A stretch of DNA of 64,000 nt, from NCBI RefSeq assembly GCF_016907365.1, contig NZ_JAFBBV010000001.1:1674001-1738000 (forward strand), read 5' to 3'. Below the pieces are notes generated by a model. The model did not search any database. It was not told the origin of the DNA and was given only the letters and a program-made list of their open reading frames with translations. Below are positions 51,211 through 60,990 of the stretch, one piece after another. Each line of letters begins with the position of its first letter. The stretch's first letter is position 1. Both the position numbers and the translations under genes were made by a program. The stretch comes from Oerskovia paurometabola. Its GTDB lineage: Bacteria; Actinomycetota; Actinomycetes; Actinomycetales; Cellulomonadaceae.

Positions 51211-51705
51211 TCACTCCTCGAAGGTGTTGATCAGCGAGTGGGCGGCACGTTCCAGGTAGTCCCAGAGCGTGGCCTCGTGCAGCGGGGCGAGGTCGAGCGA
51301 GTCGACGCCGGCACGCATGTGCGCGAGCCAGCGGTCCCTCGCGTCGGGGTTGACCTTGAAGGGGGCGTGGCGCATGCGCAGGCGGGGGTGGCCGCGCTGC
51401 TCCGAGTAGGTCGTGGGGCCGCCCCAGTACTGCTCGAGGAACATGGTGAGCCGGACCTTGGCGGGGCCGAGGTCCTCCTCGGGATACATGGGCTTGAGCA
51501 CGGGGTCCGCGGCCACGCCCTCGTAGAACACGTCGACGAGCCGCACGAAGGTCTCGTGCCCCCCGATCGCGTCGTAGAAGCTGTCCGAGGACGCGACGGA
51601 CTCGCGCAGGCGCGGGGTCGCGGCGCTCACCGGGAGGGCAGCGGGAGAGCCGCCTGGCAGCGGTGCGGGCGTGCCGCCGGGGGCGGGGACGGGATCGCTG
51701 GTCAC
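51211..51705 (-). CDS. glbO: Truncated haemoglobin, group II
   Basis: 164 aa with a Pro-rich N-terminal extension of about 35 residues. [38 protein letters not shown], then [28 protein letters not shown] contains the proximal His in MRHAPF and the group II Trp-Tyr environment. In mycobacteria GlbO handles oxygen, NO or peroxide at the membrane. GTG at 51705 and one-base spacing with tesB. Confidence 0.93.
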   Translation of the reverse strand: MTSDPVPAPGGTPAPLPGGSPAALPVSAATPRLRESVASSDSFYDAIGGHETFVRLVDVFYEGVAADPVLKPMYPEEDLGPAKVRLTMFLEQYWGGPTTYSEQRGHPRLRMRHAPFKVNPDARDRWLAHMRAGVDSLDLAPLHEATLWDYLERAAHSLINTFEE

Positions 51706-51777
51706 GCGGCCATCATCCCACCCGGTCGCGCACGCCCGGGCGTCCGGGCGACGTGACGCTCGCCGCTGTCGGGCTCC

Positions 51778-53469
51778 TCACAGCCCCAGCTCGTCGAGCT
51801 GCGGGAGGGCTGCCCGGACCGCGGCTCGCGCGTCGGCCGCGCTCTCGGCCGCCAGGGCGAGCTGTGCGACCTCGCGGCACTCGGCGACCGTGACCGCGCC
51901 CAGCAGCGCGGCGACGTCGGGGATCGCGCGCGCCGTCATCGACAGCGAGGACACGCCCAGCCCGACGAGCACGGCCGCGAGCACGGGGTTCGACGCCGCC
52001 TCGCCGCACACGCCCACGGGCCGCCCCTGGAGGTCCCCGCCGCGGCAGGTCGCGGCGACGAGCTGGAGGACCGCGGGCTGCCACGGGTCGCTCAGCTCGG
52101 CGAGCGAGCCGAGGAGGCGGTCGGCCGCCATGGTGTACTGCGTGAGGTCGTTGGTGCCGATCGAGGCGAAGTGCGCGCGGGCGAGCACGGGACCGGCGAG
52201 CAGGGCTGCGCTGGGCACCTCGATCATGACGCCCGCGGTGTCGAGCCCGTGGGCCGCGCACCGGGACACGAACCACTCGGCCTCGGCGACGGTCGAGACC
52301 ATGGGCGCCATGACCCACACCACGGCCTCCTCGGCCGCGGCCGCGAGCGAGACGGCCTCGAGCTGCTGCTCCAGGAGGTCGGGCCACTTCTCGGCCGTGC
52401 GCAGCCCGCGCACCCCCAGGGCCGGGTTCTCCTCGTCGTCGACCGACAGGAAGTGCAGGGGCTTGTCCGCGCCCGAGTCGAGGGTACGGATCACGACCTT
52501 GCGGCCGGGGAAGGCGTGGAAGACCGTCCGGTAGGCCGCGACCTGCTCGTCGACCGTCGGCGGTTCCTCGCGGTCGAGGAAGGCGAACTCGGAGCGGAAG
52601 AGCCCCACGCCCTCGGCCCCGGCGGCCGCGGCGGGCTCGGCCCCCGCGGGGTCGCCGATGTTGGCGAGGAGCTGGACCCGGTGGCCGTCCGCGGTGCGTC
52701 CTTCTCCCGAGAAGGTCCGCACGGTCGCGGCGAGCGCCCGTGCGGTCGCGACCTGCTCGTCGGTGGGGTGCACGAGCACGGTCCCGGCCGACCCGTCCAC
52801 GAGGACCGTGTCTCCCGCGCTGAGCGCCTCGCTCGCGCCGACCGCGGCGACCACCGCGGGGATGCCCATGGCGTTCGCGACGATGGCGGTGTGCGACGTG
52901 GGGCCGGCGCCGTCGGTCACGATCGCGAGCACCCGTGCCGGGTCGAGGCCTGCGGTCACCGACGGGGCCAGGTCGAGCGCGACGAGCACGAACGGTTCGG
53001 GATGGTCCGGGACCCCCGGCGCGGGGCGGCCCGAGAGCGCGGCGACGATCCGGTCGCGCACGTCCGCGATGTCACGCGCACGCTCGGCGAAGTACCCGCC
53101 GAGGGCCTCGAACTGCTGCGCGACGGAGTCGGCGGCCTCCCACACGGCGCGCTCGGCGATCAGGTGCTCGTCGACCACGCGCCGTGCGGCGTCGCCCGCG
53201 AGCGTCGGGTCGGCGGCCATCGCGGCCGTGGCCTCCAGCACGTCGCGCGTGTCCCCGGAGGCGGCAGCCGCGGCCCGTTCGAGGTCGGCCTGCACCTGGG
53301 CAGCCGCTACCGGGATGCGGTCGGCCTCGGCGCGCAGGTCGGCCGTGGGGCGCAGGCGGAGCCCGGGGGAGGGCTCGGCGAGCGGTTCGGGCAGGAAGAC
53401 GACCGGTCCGACGACCTTCCCGGGGCACACCCCGATGCCGGTGATCGTCCGCTGTTCCTCGCTGGCCAC
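51778..53469 (-). CDS. ptsI: PTS enzyme I (phosphoenolpyruvate-protein phosphotransferase)
   Basis: 563 aa. The phosphorylated His is in GAGPTSHTAIVANAMG near residue 192. Catalytic domain motifs GVGLFRSEFAFLDREEPPT, VVIRTLDSGADKPLHF, NPALGVRGLR, MIEVPSAA, SIGTNDLTQYTMAADR and VGVCGEAASNP with the catalytic Cys are intact. It transfers phosphate from PEP to HPr. GTG at 53469 has AGGAGG 5 nt before it. HPr is not in the window. Divergent from the EIIB-EIIA genes. Confidence 0.96.
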   Translation of the reverse strand: MASEEQRTITGIGVCPGKVVGPVVFLPEPLAEPSPGLRLRPTADLRAEADRIPVAAAQVQADLERAAAAASGDTRDVLEATAAMAADPTLAGDAARRVVDEHLIAERAVWEAADSVAQQFEALGGYFAERARDIADVRDRIVAALSGRPAPGVPDHPEPFVLVALDLAPSVTAGLDPARVLAIVTDGAGPTSHTAIVANAMGIPAVVAAVGASEALSAGDTVLVDGSAGTVLVHPTDEQVATARALAATVRTFSGEGRTADGHRVQLLANIGDPAGAEPAAAAGAEGVGLFRSEFAFLDREEPPTVDEQVAAYRTVFHAFPGRKVVIRTLDSGADKPLHFLSVDDEENPALGVRGLRTAEKWPDLLEQQLEAVSLAAAAEEAVVWVMAPMVSTVAEAEWFVSRCAAHGLDTAGVMIEVPSAALLAGPVLARAHFASIGTNDLTQYTMAADRLLGSLAELSDPWQPAVLQLVAATCRGGDLQGRPVGVCGEAASNPVLAAVLVGLGVSSLSMTARAIPDVAALLGAVTVAECREVAQLALAAESAADARAAVRAALPQLDELGL

Positions 53470-53736
53470 GACGTCCTCCTGAGCTCGCCCGGTCCCGGCG
53501 GTCGGCCGGGTTCCCCTACCTGGCAGTGTTCCCCAGCCGTGAGCGGAGCGCCAAGCGGGCACCCGGTCGCCGCGGGCGTGCGCGCAGGTGGCGCGCGGCG
53601 TCGTCGGGCAGGGGAAATCGCCCGCCCTTGTCCCTCACCGCGCCGGGTCGTGAGACTAGGGTGGGAGGAAGAGGCCTGCTCGCAGGCCGTCGCCCCGGCA
53701 ATGGCGCCCCGCAGCACAGGAGTCAGGAGTTCGTAG

Positions 53737-53967
53737 ATGAGCAAGGCACAGCAGATCCTCGAGGCGCTCGGCGGACAGTCGAACGTGGTCGACCTCGAAC
53801 CCTGCATCACCCGGCTGCGCGTCGAGGTGACCAACCCCGCGCTCGTCGACGAGGTCGGGCTCAAGGCCACGGGTGCGTTCGGCGTGGTCCGCTCGGGCAA
53901 GGTCATCCAGGTGATCGTGGGACCCGAGGCAGACAACCTCGCCGCCGAGCTCGACACCCTGCGCTGA
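53737..53967 (+). CDS. PTS EIIB domain protein, glucose/GlcNAc type
   Basis: 76 aa, a free-standing B domain. The phospho-acceptor Cys is in LEPCITRLRVEV. It takes phosphate from EIIA and passes it to a sugar in a partner EIIC. GlcNAc/glucose family domain length is usual. No EIIC is within the window, so the permease must be elsewhere. GTCAGGAG lies upstream of the ATG; the EIIA gene follows 9 bases later. Confidence 0.9.
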   Translation: MSKAQQILEALGGQSNVVDLEPCITRLRVEVTNPALVDEVGLKATGAFGVVRSGKVIQVIVGPEADNLAAELDTLR

Positions 53968-53976
53968 CCCGAGCAG

Positions 53977-54489
53977 ATGCCACCGACCGTTCCTCCCGCG
54001 AGGGCCGGCTCGTCGACCGACGAGCCGGTCCTGCGCGTCGGAGCACCGCTGAGCGGCACGGTCGTGGCTCTGGCCGACGTCCCTGACCCCGTGTTCGCGC
54101 AGTCCTTCGCGGGGCCCGGCCTCGCGATCGAACCCGCGGTGGACCCAGACGGCATCGCGACCGTCGTGGCCCCCGCTGCGGGCACGGTCGGTTCCCTCTT
54201 CCCGCACGCCTTCGCGCTCGAGGCCTCGGGCGGACGCACGATCCTCGTCCACCTGGGCATCGACACCGTGAGGCTCGGGGGAGAGGGCTTCCAGCTCCAC
54301 GTCGAACCCGGAGACCGGGTGGAGGCCGGTACGACCCTGCTCTCCTGGGAGCCGCCGCGCGTGGCCGCGCTGGGGCTCTCGACCCTCTGCTCGGTCATCG
54401 CCCTCCAGGGCGACCCGTCGCTCCTGACGCTGCTGGTCGAACCCGGCCGGACGGTCGGCGCCGGAGAACCCGTCCTGTCCTGGACCTGA
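53977..54489 (+). CDS. PTS EIIA, glucose type
   Basis: 170 aa. The phosphorylated His lies in ILVHLGIDTVRLGGEGF and the supporting His in FPHAFALEASGG, as in E. coli Crr. VGAPLSGTVVALADVPDPVFAQSFAGPGLAIEP starts the domain. The N-terminus has about 20 extra residues. It is adjacent to EIIB, so the pair probably serves a single glucose-type permease. Convergent with the MscS gene, 12 bases away. Confidence 0.92.
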   Translation: MPPTVPPARAGSSTDEPVLRVGAPLSGTVVALADVPDPVFAQSFAGPGLAIEPAVDPDGIATVVAPAAGTVGSLFPHAFALEASGGRTILVHLGIDTVRLGGEGFQLHVEPGDRVEAGTTLLSWEPPRVAALGLSTLCSVIALQGDPSLLTLLVEPGRTVGAGEPVLSWT

Positions 54490-54501
54490 CGACCGAGCAG
54501 G

Positions 54502-55731
54502 CTACCGGTCGGACTGCGAGGGGTCGTCCCGCAGCGTGTCGCGGGTCTGGACCGAGTCCTTGACCTGCACCTCGTCCTTCGGCTGCACCGCGTCACGAGC
54601 CTGCAGGGAGTCCTGGTTCTGTGCGGTGTCGCGGTTGTTCACCGCGTCCCGGGCGACGGACCCGGCGGGCACCGGGGGAGTGCCGTGGGCAGGCACCTGG
54701 GCCGGTCCGGGCGCCGCGGCCGCCACCGGGGCCGCCACCGGGGCCGCCACCGGGTCCGCCAACGGGGGAGCCTCGTCGGCGACAGCCGGACGCTCGGCCC
54801 CGGCCAGCGGCACGTCGGCTGCGGCGAGGCGCTCGCGGACGGTCGTGCGCAGCGCGCGGGAGATCTCGCCCTGCATCGACGCCTGGGTCTTGACCGAGAC
54901 CTTGAGGACCATCTCCTCGGGCGTCATGGACTCGATGCCGGACACGGCCGGCTGCTCCAGGAGGTAGGTGCCGAGCACGGGGTCCGCGGCGACCGCCTCG
55001 CCGGACTCGCGCAGCACCCGCTCGACCTGGGCGAGGTCCGCGAAGTACGCGACGTGCACCTCGGCCGAGGCGCGGCCCCACTCCTGCGACTTGTTGCCCG
55101 TGCGCAGGATCTCGCCGTTGCGGATGTACCAGAGGGTGCCGTCGCCGTCGCGGACCTTGGTGACGCGCAGCGCGACCTCCTCGACCGTCCCGGACACGAC
55201 CCCGAAGTCGACCGAGTCGCCCACGCCGTACTGGTCCTCGAGCAGCATGAACGTGCCCGACAGGAAGTCCTTGACGAGGCTCTGCGCACCGAAGCCCAGG
55301 GCCACGCCCACGATCCCGGCCGACGCGAGGAACGGGGCGATGTTCATGCCCAGCTCGGTCAGGACCATGAGGACGATCGTGGTCCCCACGAGGATGTTGG
55401 CGGTCGAGCGCAGCACCGAGCCGATCGTGCGGGCCCGCTGGGCGCGACGGGCGTTCGCGAGCGGGTTGGCGCGCAGCAGGACGTTGCCCACCGCGGACTG
55501 GCTGAGGCCCTTGAGGCCCTTCATGCCGCGCCGCTCGGTCAGGGGCGTGCCGTCGGCGATGTGCTCGGCGACGCGGTTGATCAGTCGGCGAAGGATCGCG
55601 AGCAGGATCGAACCGATCACGACGATGAGGATGATCCTCAGGGGGGTGCCGAGGAACCACTCGAGCCAGACGTTGGCCTGTCCGGCGATCTGGTCGCCGA
55701 GGTCTGTGGGGGACGGGGTCGGAGAAGCCAT
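54502..55731 (-). CDS. MscS-family mechanosensitive channel with hexapeptide-repeat tail
   Basis: 409 aa. Hydrophobic segments at about 28-50, 100-122 and 130-150. The pore helix region is FLASAGIVGVALGFGAQSLVKDFLSG, the MscS signature, followed by the beta-domain DQYGVGDSVDFGVVSGTVEEVALRVTKVRDGDGTLWYIRNGEI. After an Ala/Pro-rich linker the C-terminus carries seven hexapeptides of form [RKQ]-D-x-[VAL]-x-x from about residue 366 to 407. The tail is absent from normal MscS proteins and may be a self-interaction element. The channel releases solutes on osmotic downshock. Confidence 0.92.
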   Translation of the reverse strand: MASPTPSPTDLGDQIAGQANVWLEWFLGTPLRIILIVVIGSILLAILRRLINRVAEHIADGTPLTERRGMKGLKGLSQSAVGNVLLRANPLANARRAQRARTIGSVLRSTANILVGTTIVLMVLTELGMNIAPFLASAGIVGVALGFGAQSLVKDFLSGTFMLLEDQYGVGDSVDFGVVSGTVEEVALRVTKVRDGDGTLWYIRNGEILRTGNKSQEWGRASAEVHVAYFADLAQVERVLRESGEAVAADPVLGTYLLEQPAVSGIESMTPEEMVLKVSVKTQASMQGEISRALRTTVRERLAAADVPLAGAERPAVADEAPPLADPVAAPVAAPVAAAAPGPAQVPAHGTPPVPAGSVARDAVNNRDTAQNQDSLQARDAVQPKDEVQVKDSVQTRDTLRDDPSQSDR

Positions 55732-55948
55732 CTGGGCAGGTTACCCGCCCCGACGCGCCCCCCGACGGCGTCTCTCGCCGCACGTGACGAGCCTCACCGG
55801 GAGCCGGCGGGCGGGTCCTGCGGAGGGCCTGTGTGGAGGGTGGGCGGGCGGTGTGCGCACGTGCTCGAGGGGCTGAACATGGCGACCACGCGCGCCACAC
55901 CGCGCCCAAGGTCTGCCGTCGCCCCCGCGCTCTGGCAGGATCACCCTC

Positions 55949-58138
55949 GTGAGCGTTCCACAACATGTCACGGCCGACGTGCCCGAACCGCTGGTCCAGC
56001 TGGCCGCGGCCCATGGCGTCGCGCCCGACTTCTGGGGCTTCGACGGCACGCAGCGCCAGGTGAGCGCGCAGACGCTCGTCGCGGTGCTCGAGGCGCTGGG
56101 CGTGCCGGCGTCGTCGCCCGAGAAGGTCGCCGTGAGCCTCGAGCACTCGGTCGACGACGAGTGGCGGCAGATGCTGCCCCCGACGGTCGTGGTGCGACAG
56201 GGCGACGAGGTGCGGTTCCCCGTGCACGTCGCGGACGGCGCGTCGGTCGAGGTGTGGGCAGAGCTCGAGCCCGTCGAGGGTCCGGGCTACCGGTCGACGG
56301 CCCCCGCGGTGCGGGAGCGCCGCGCGCTGGCGCAGGTCGACGCGTACGTCGAGCCCCGCACGGTCGACGGGCGGGCGATCGGGCGGGCGACGTTCGCGGT
56401 CCCGGCAGACCTCCCGCTGGGCTGGCACGAGATCCACGCGGCGAGCGAGGGCACGCAGGCGCGGGCCACCCTCGTCGTGACACCGCAGCGGCTCGAGCTG
56501 CCCGAGGTCGTGCGCGAGCGGCGGGCGTGGGGGCTCATGGCCCAGCTCTACTCGGTGCGGTCCAAGGCGTCCTGGGGCGTCGGGGACCTCGCGGACCTCG
56601 CGGACCTCGCCTGGCTCGGCGCGCACCGGGCGGGGGCCGACTTCGTCCTCGTCAACCCGTTGGCCGCGGCCGAACCCCGCACTCCCATGACCCCGTCCCC
56701 GTACCTGCCGACGAGCAGGCGCTTCGTGAACCCGCTGTACATCCGGGTCGAGGACGTGCGCGAGACGGGCTACCTGTCCGCGGCGGACCGTTCGCTCGTC
56801 GAGTGGGCGTTCGACCCGGTCCGTGACCTGAGCGCCGACGCCGGCCCGATCGACCGCGACGCCGCGTGGGAGGCCAAGAAGGCCGCCCTCGAGGTCGTGT
56901 TCGCGGCGCCCCGGTCGACCGCTCGCCAGGCGGCGTTCGACGCGTTCCGCGCCGAGCAGGGCAAGGGGCTCGAGGACTTCGCGACCTGGTGCACGCTCGC
57001 CGACCACTTCGGCGACCGCGACTGGCCACCGCAGGCGCTCGACCCGTCGTCGCCCGCGGTCGCCGCGCTGCGCGAGCAGCTCGACGACCAGGTCGAGTTC
57101 TACTGCTGGCTCCAGTGGGTCGCCGACGAGCAGCTCGAGGTCGCGCAGCGCACGGCCCTCGACGCCGGCATGTCGATCGGGATCATGCACGACCTCGCGG
57201 TGGGCGTGCACCCGCACGGGGCCGACGCCTGGGCGCACCACGACGTCCTCGCGGGCGGCGTGACGGTCGGCGCACCGCCCGACATGTACAACCAGCAGGG
57301 CCAGAACTGGTCGCAGCCGCCGTGGGACCCCCGTGCTCTGGCTCGTGCCGGGTACGCCCCCTTCCGCGACCTGCTCCGTACCGTGCTGCGGCACGCGGGC
57401 GCGGTCCGGGTCGACCACGTCATCGGCCTGTTCCGGCTCTGGTGGATCCCGGGCGCGGCGCGCGCCGACGCCGGAGCCTACGTCCGCTACGACCACGAGG
57501 CGCTCGTGGGCATCCTGTGCCTCGAGGCCCAGCGCGCCGGTGCGCTGGTGATCGGCGAGGACCTCGGGGTGTACGAGCCCTGGGTCCGCGACTACCTGGC
57601 CGAGCGTGGCATCCTCGGCACCTCGGTGCTGTGGTTCGAGAAGGGCGAGGGCGGCCGCCCGCTCGCCCCTGAGGCGTACCGCCGACTCGCGCTGGCCACG
57701 GTCACGACGCACGACCTGCCGCCGACCGCGGGCTACCTCGCGGGCGAGCACGTCGACCTGCGCGAACGGCTGGGCCTGCTCACCGAGTCGGCGATGCAGG
57801 TCCGCCAGGCGGCGCGTGCGGAACGCGACGGCATGGTCGCGCTCCTCGCCGAGCGCGGGCTGATCGGTGAGGACCCGTCCGAGCGCGAGCTCGTCGAGGC
57901 GCTGCACGTCCTGATCGCCCAGACGCCCGCCGTGCTGGTCGGCGTATCGCTCGCCGACGCGGTGGGGGAGCGTCGCACGCAGAACCAGCCGGGGACGGAC
58001 CAGGAGTACCCCAACTGGAAGGTGCCGCTGGGGGACTCGTCGGGAAACGTGGTGCTGCTCGAGGACCTCTTCGACAACGCCCGGCTGCTCTCGCTCGCGA
58101 AGGTCATGCGGGAGTCGATGTCTTCTCCGCCGAGGTAG
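55949..58138 (+). CDS. malQ: 4-alpha-glucanotransferase
   Basis: 729 aa GH77 enzyme. The N-terminal ~170 residues are the actinobacterial MalQ extension. Catalytic motifs: LAVGVHPHGADAW near 410, VRVDHVIGLFRLWWIP with the nucleophile Asp, VIGEDLGVYEPWV with the acid/base Glu, and TTHDLPPTAGYL. It transfers maltodextrin segments and releases glucose in maltose/starch use. GTG at 55949; a 217-base divergent region separates it from the MscS gene and shows no clear operator. Confidence 0.95.
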   Translation: MSVPQHVTADVPEPLVQLAAAHGVAPDFWGFDGTQRQVSAQTLVAVLEALGVPASSPEKVAVSLEHSVDDEWRQMLPPTVVVRQGDEVRFPVHVADGASVEVWAELEPVEGPGYRSTAPAVRERRALAQVDAYVEPRTVDGRAIGRATFAVPADLPLGWHEIHAASEGTQARATLVVTPQRLELPEVVRERRAWGLMAQLYSVRSKASWGVGDLADLADLAWLGAHRAGADFVLVNPLAAAEPRTPMTPSPYLPTSRRFVNPLYIRVEDVRETGYLSAADRSLVEWAFDPVRDLSADAGPIDRDAAWEAKKAALEVVFAAPRSTARQAAFDAFRAEQGKGLEDFATWCTLADHFGDRDWPPQALDPSSPAVAALREQLDDQVEFYCWLQWVADEQLEVAQRTALDAGMSIGIMHDLAVGVHPHGADAWAHHDVLAGGVTVGAPPDMYNQQGQNWSQPPWDPRALARAGYAPFRDLLRTVLRHAGAVRVDHVIGLFRLWWIPGAARADAGAYVRYDHEALVGILCLEAQRAGALVIGEDLGVYEPWVRDYLAERGILGTSVLWFEKGEGGRPLAPEAYRRLALATVTTHDLPPTAGYLAGEHVDLRERLGLLTESAMQVRQAARAERDGMVALLAERGLIGEDPSERELVEALHVLIAQTPAVLVGVSLADAVGERRTQNQPGTDQEYPNWKVPLGDSSGNVVLLEDLFDNARLLSLAKVMRESMSSPPR

Positions 58139-58166
58139 ACCTCGGCCAGCGGTCGACAGCGGAGAC

Positions 58167-58214
58167 GGCGGACGCCGGGGTGGAGGGAACCGTCCCTCCA
58201 CCCCGGCGTCCGCC
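58167..58214. terminator. Bidirectional terminator between malQ and pepN
   Basis: Perfect 22-bp stem: arms 58167-58188 and 58193-58214 with a 4-base loop ACCG. It begins 28 bases after the malQ stop and ends 22 bases before the pepN stop, so it serves both convergent genes. Confidence 0.92.
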
Positions 58215-58235
58215 GTTCGTCAGTGCGTCAGTGCG

Positions 58236-60797
58236 TCAGGAGTCCGCGCCCTGCGCGGTGAGCGCCCGCTCCACGCCCGCGAGGTTCTCGACGACCAGGC
58301 GTCGCAGCGCCGGGGCCGCGTCGGTGTGGGCGTCGAGCCAGGCCTGCGTCGCGTCGCGCAGATCGGCGTTCGCGAGCGGCGCGGGGTAGAGGCCCACGAC
58401 GAGCGTCTCGGCGATGTGGTAGCTCCGCTCGGCCCACAGCGTGGTCAACGAGGAGAAGTACTTCTCGACCAGGGGCGCTAGGACCGCAGGGTCGTTGACG
58501 TGCTGGAAGCCCTGCGTCGTGGCGCGCACGATCGCGTTGGGCGCCTCGTCCGAGTCCACGAGGGACGCGAACGCGGCGAGCTTGGCCTCGGTCGTGGGCG
58601 CGGTCGCGGTCGCGCGGGCCGCGGACTGCTGACCCGTGGCCGTGTGGTCCTGCGCGAGCGCGGCGTCGACCTCGGCCTGGTCCGCACGACCCAGGAGGAC
58701 GAGGCCCTCGAGGATCTCCCAGCGCAGGTCGGTGTCGATCTCGAGGCCGTCCAGGGCGAGGGAGCCGTCGAGCAGCCCGCGCAGCGCGTCGGCGTGGGCC
58801 GGCGTCGAGGCGAGGTGCGCGAAGAACTTCACGAACTGGAACTGGGAGTCCGTGCCGGCCTGGGCCGACTGCGCGAGACGCCACAGCTCGTCGCCGACGA
58901 CCGCGAGCGTCGCGGCCTGCTTGCCGGGCGTCACGTAGGACTTCGCGGCCAGCGCGAGCTGGTTGAGCGTCGTGCGGATCGTCGTCGACTCGGTCTCGCT
59001 GGCGATGTTGCCCAGGACCAGGCGCACGTACTCGCTCGCGGGCGTCTCGCCGTCGCGCGTCGCGTCCCACACCGAGCCCCACACGAGCGAGCGTGCGAGC
59101 GGGTCCGTGATGTCGGCGAGGTGCTCGACCGCGACCGCGAGCGACGCCTCGTCGAGACGGATCTTGGCGTACGCGAGGTCGTCGTCGTTGAGCAGGACCA
59201 GCTGCGGGCGGTCGAGCCCCGCGAGCCCGGGGACCTCGGTGCGCTCGCCGTCGACGTCGATCTCGACGCGGTGCTCGCGCACCAGGTTCCCGTCGACCAC
59301 GTTGTAGAAGCCGATCGCGAGGCGGTGGGGGCGGATCGTCGGGTAGTCGGCCGGCGCCTCCTGGAGCACCGCGAACGACACGATGCGTCCGTGCGCGTCG
59401 AGCTCGATCTCGGGGCGCAGCGTGTTGACGCCCGCGGTCTCGAGCCACAGCCGCGCCCACGAGCCGAGCTCGCGACCGCTCGTGGCCTCGAGCTCGGTGA
59501 GCAGGTCCGTGAGCTCGGTGTTCTTGTACTCGTGCTTCTTGAAGTACTGCGCCACACCGGCCATGAACGCGTCGATGCCGACCCAGGCCACGAGCTGCTT
59601 GAGGACCGAGCCGCCCTTGGCGTAGGTGATGCCGTCGAAGTTGACCTGCACGTCCTCGAGGTCGTTGATGGTCGCGACGATCGGGTGCGTGGAGGGGAGC
59701 TGGTCCTGGCGGTAGGCCCAGGACTTCTCCATGGCCGCGAACGTCGTCCAGGCCTCGTGCCACTCGGTGGCCTCGGCGGTCGCGAGCGTCGACGCCCACT
59801 CCGCGAAGGACTCGTTGAGCCACAGGTCGTTCCACCACTTCATGGTGACCAGGTCGCCGAACCACATGTGCGCGAGCTCGTGCAGGACCGTCACGACCCG
59901 ACGTTCCTTGATCGCGTCCGTCACCTTGGAGCGGAAGACGTAGGTCTCGGTGAACGTCACGGCGCCCGCGTTCTCCATGGCCCCGGCGTTGAACTCGGGG
60001 ACGAAGAGCTGGTCGTACTTCGCGAACGGGTACGGGTAGTCGAACTTCTCCTCGAAGAACGCGAAGCCCTGGCGGGTCTTCTCGAAGATGTAGTCGGCGT
60101 CGAGGTGGGGCGCGAGGGACTTGCGCGCGAACACGCCGAGCGGGATCACGCGGCCGTCCGACGAGGTCAGCTCGGAGCGCTCGACCACGTACGGGCCCGC
60201 GACGATCGCGGTGATGTAGGTCGAGATGACCTGCGTGGGCTCGAACGTCCACGTCGAGGCGTCGACCGCGGGGTCCGTGGCGTGCGTCGCGGGGACGGGC
60301 TCGGGCGTCGGGGAGTTCGACACGACCTGCCAGGCCGAGGGGGCCGTGACGGTGAACTGGAACGTTGCCTTGAGGTCGGGCTGCTCGAACGCGGCGAACA
60401 CGCGGCGCGAGTCGGGGACCTCGAACTGGCTGTACAGGTAGACCTCGCCGTCGACCGGGTCGACGAAGCGGTGCAGGCCCTCGCCCGAGTTGGTGTACGC
60501 GGCGTCCGCGACGACGCGGAGCTCGTTCTCCGCGGCGAGACCGTCGAGCTGGATGCGGGAGTCGGCGAAGACGCGGGCGACGTCGAGCTCCTCGCCGTTG
60601 AGCACGACCTCGCGCACCGTCGGCGCGATCAGGTCGATGAAGGTGCTCGCCCCGGCGGTCGCGGCGAACCGCACCACCGTGGTCGAGCCGAACGTCGTGG
60701 GTCCGGTCGTGAGGTCGAGGGCGACCTCGTAGGAACGGACGGTGACGACACCGGCGCGCTCGGCGGCTTCGGCGCGGGTGAGGTTCTCTCCGGGCAC
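58236..60797 (-). CDS. pepN: Aminopeptidase N
   Basis: 853 aa M1 zinc metallopeptidase. GAMEN motif in FNAGAMENAGAVTFTETY; zinc site HELAHMWFGDLVTMKWWNDLWLNESFAEW (HExxH-x18-E). FVKFFAHLASTPAHA and the helical ERAP1-like C-terminal domain complete the usual length. It removes N-terminal residues from peptides. I choose GTG at 60797, 6 nt after GAGGAG, since the protein then starts MPGENLTRAEA as its actinobacterial relatives do. An ATG at 60803 would overlap the ribosome binding site. Confidence 0.96.
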   Translation of the reverse strand: MPGENLTRAEAAERAGVVTVRSYEVALDLTTGPTTFGSTTVVRFAATAGASTFIDLIAPTVREVVLNGEELDVARVFADSRIQLDGLAAENELRVVADAAYTNSGEGLHRFVDPVDGEVYLYSQFEVPDSRRVFAAFEQPDLKATFQFTVTAPSAWQVVSNSPTPEPVPATHATDPAVDASTWTFEPTQVISTYITAIVAGPYVVERSELTSSDGRVIPLGVFARKSLAPHLDADYIFEKTRQGFAFFEEKFDYPYPFAKYDQLFVPEFNAGAMENAGAVTFTETYVFRSKVTDAIKERRVVTVLHELAHMWFGDLVTMKWWNDLWLNESFAEWASTLATAEATEWHEAWTTFAAMEKSWAYRQDQLPSTHPIVATINDLEDVQVNFDGITYAKGGSVLKQLVAWVGIDAFMAGVAQYFKKHEYKNTELTDLLTELEATSGRELGSWARLWLETAGVNTLRPEIELDAHGRIVSFAVLQEAPADYPTIRPHRLAIGFYNVVDGNLVREHRVEIDVDGERTEVPGLAGLDRPQLVLLNDDDLAYAKIRLDEASLAVAVEHLADITDPLARSLVWGSVWDATRDGETPASEYVRLVLGNIASETESTTIRTTLNQLALAAKSYVTPGKQAATLAVVGDELWRLAQSAQAGTDSQFQFVKFFAHLASTPAHADALRGLLDGSLALDGLEIDTDLRWEILEGLVLLGRADQAEVDAALAQDHTATGQQSAARATATAPTTEAKLAAFASLVDSDEAPNAIVRATTQGFQHVNDPAVLAPLVEKYFSSLTTLWAERSYHIAETLVVGLYPAPLANADLRDATQAWLDAHTDAAPALRRLVVENLAGVERALTAQGADS

Positions 60798-60990
60798 AAA
60801 CATCTCCTCAGTACGGATCGGGCTGGCCGGGTGGGCCGCGTCGATTCTCCCACGGGGCGCCCCGCCGGTCGCCGTGATTGACGCACCGTCCTGCCGGTCG
60901 GAATGTCGGGGTCGTCGGGCGTGTTGAGGCTCCGGGGGAGCGGGCCCGCACCCCCTCCGGACCTTCCCACCCGCTGAGGAGACCTGCCCC

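Noticed and set aside
53628..53662. Promoter TTGTCC ... TAGGGT before EIIB
   Set aside because: The spacing of about 23 bases between boxes is too long for a normal sigma-A promoter.
54690..54770. Near-identical GC-rich 12-base DNA repeats (CCGCCACCGGGG type)
   Set aside because: They are coding repeats for an Ala/Pro/Val linker in the MscS gene, not a CRISPR or mobile repeat.
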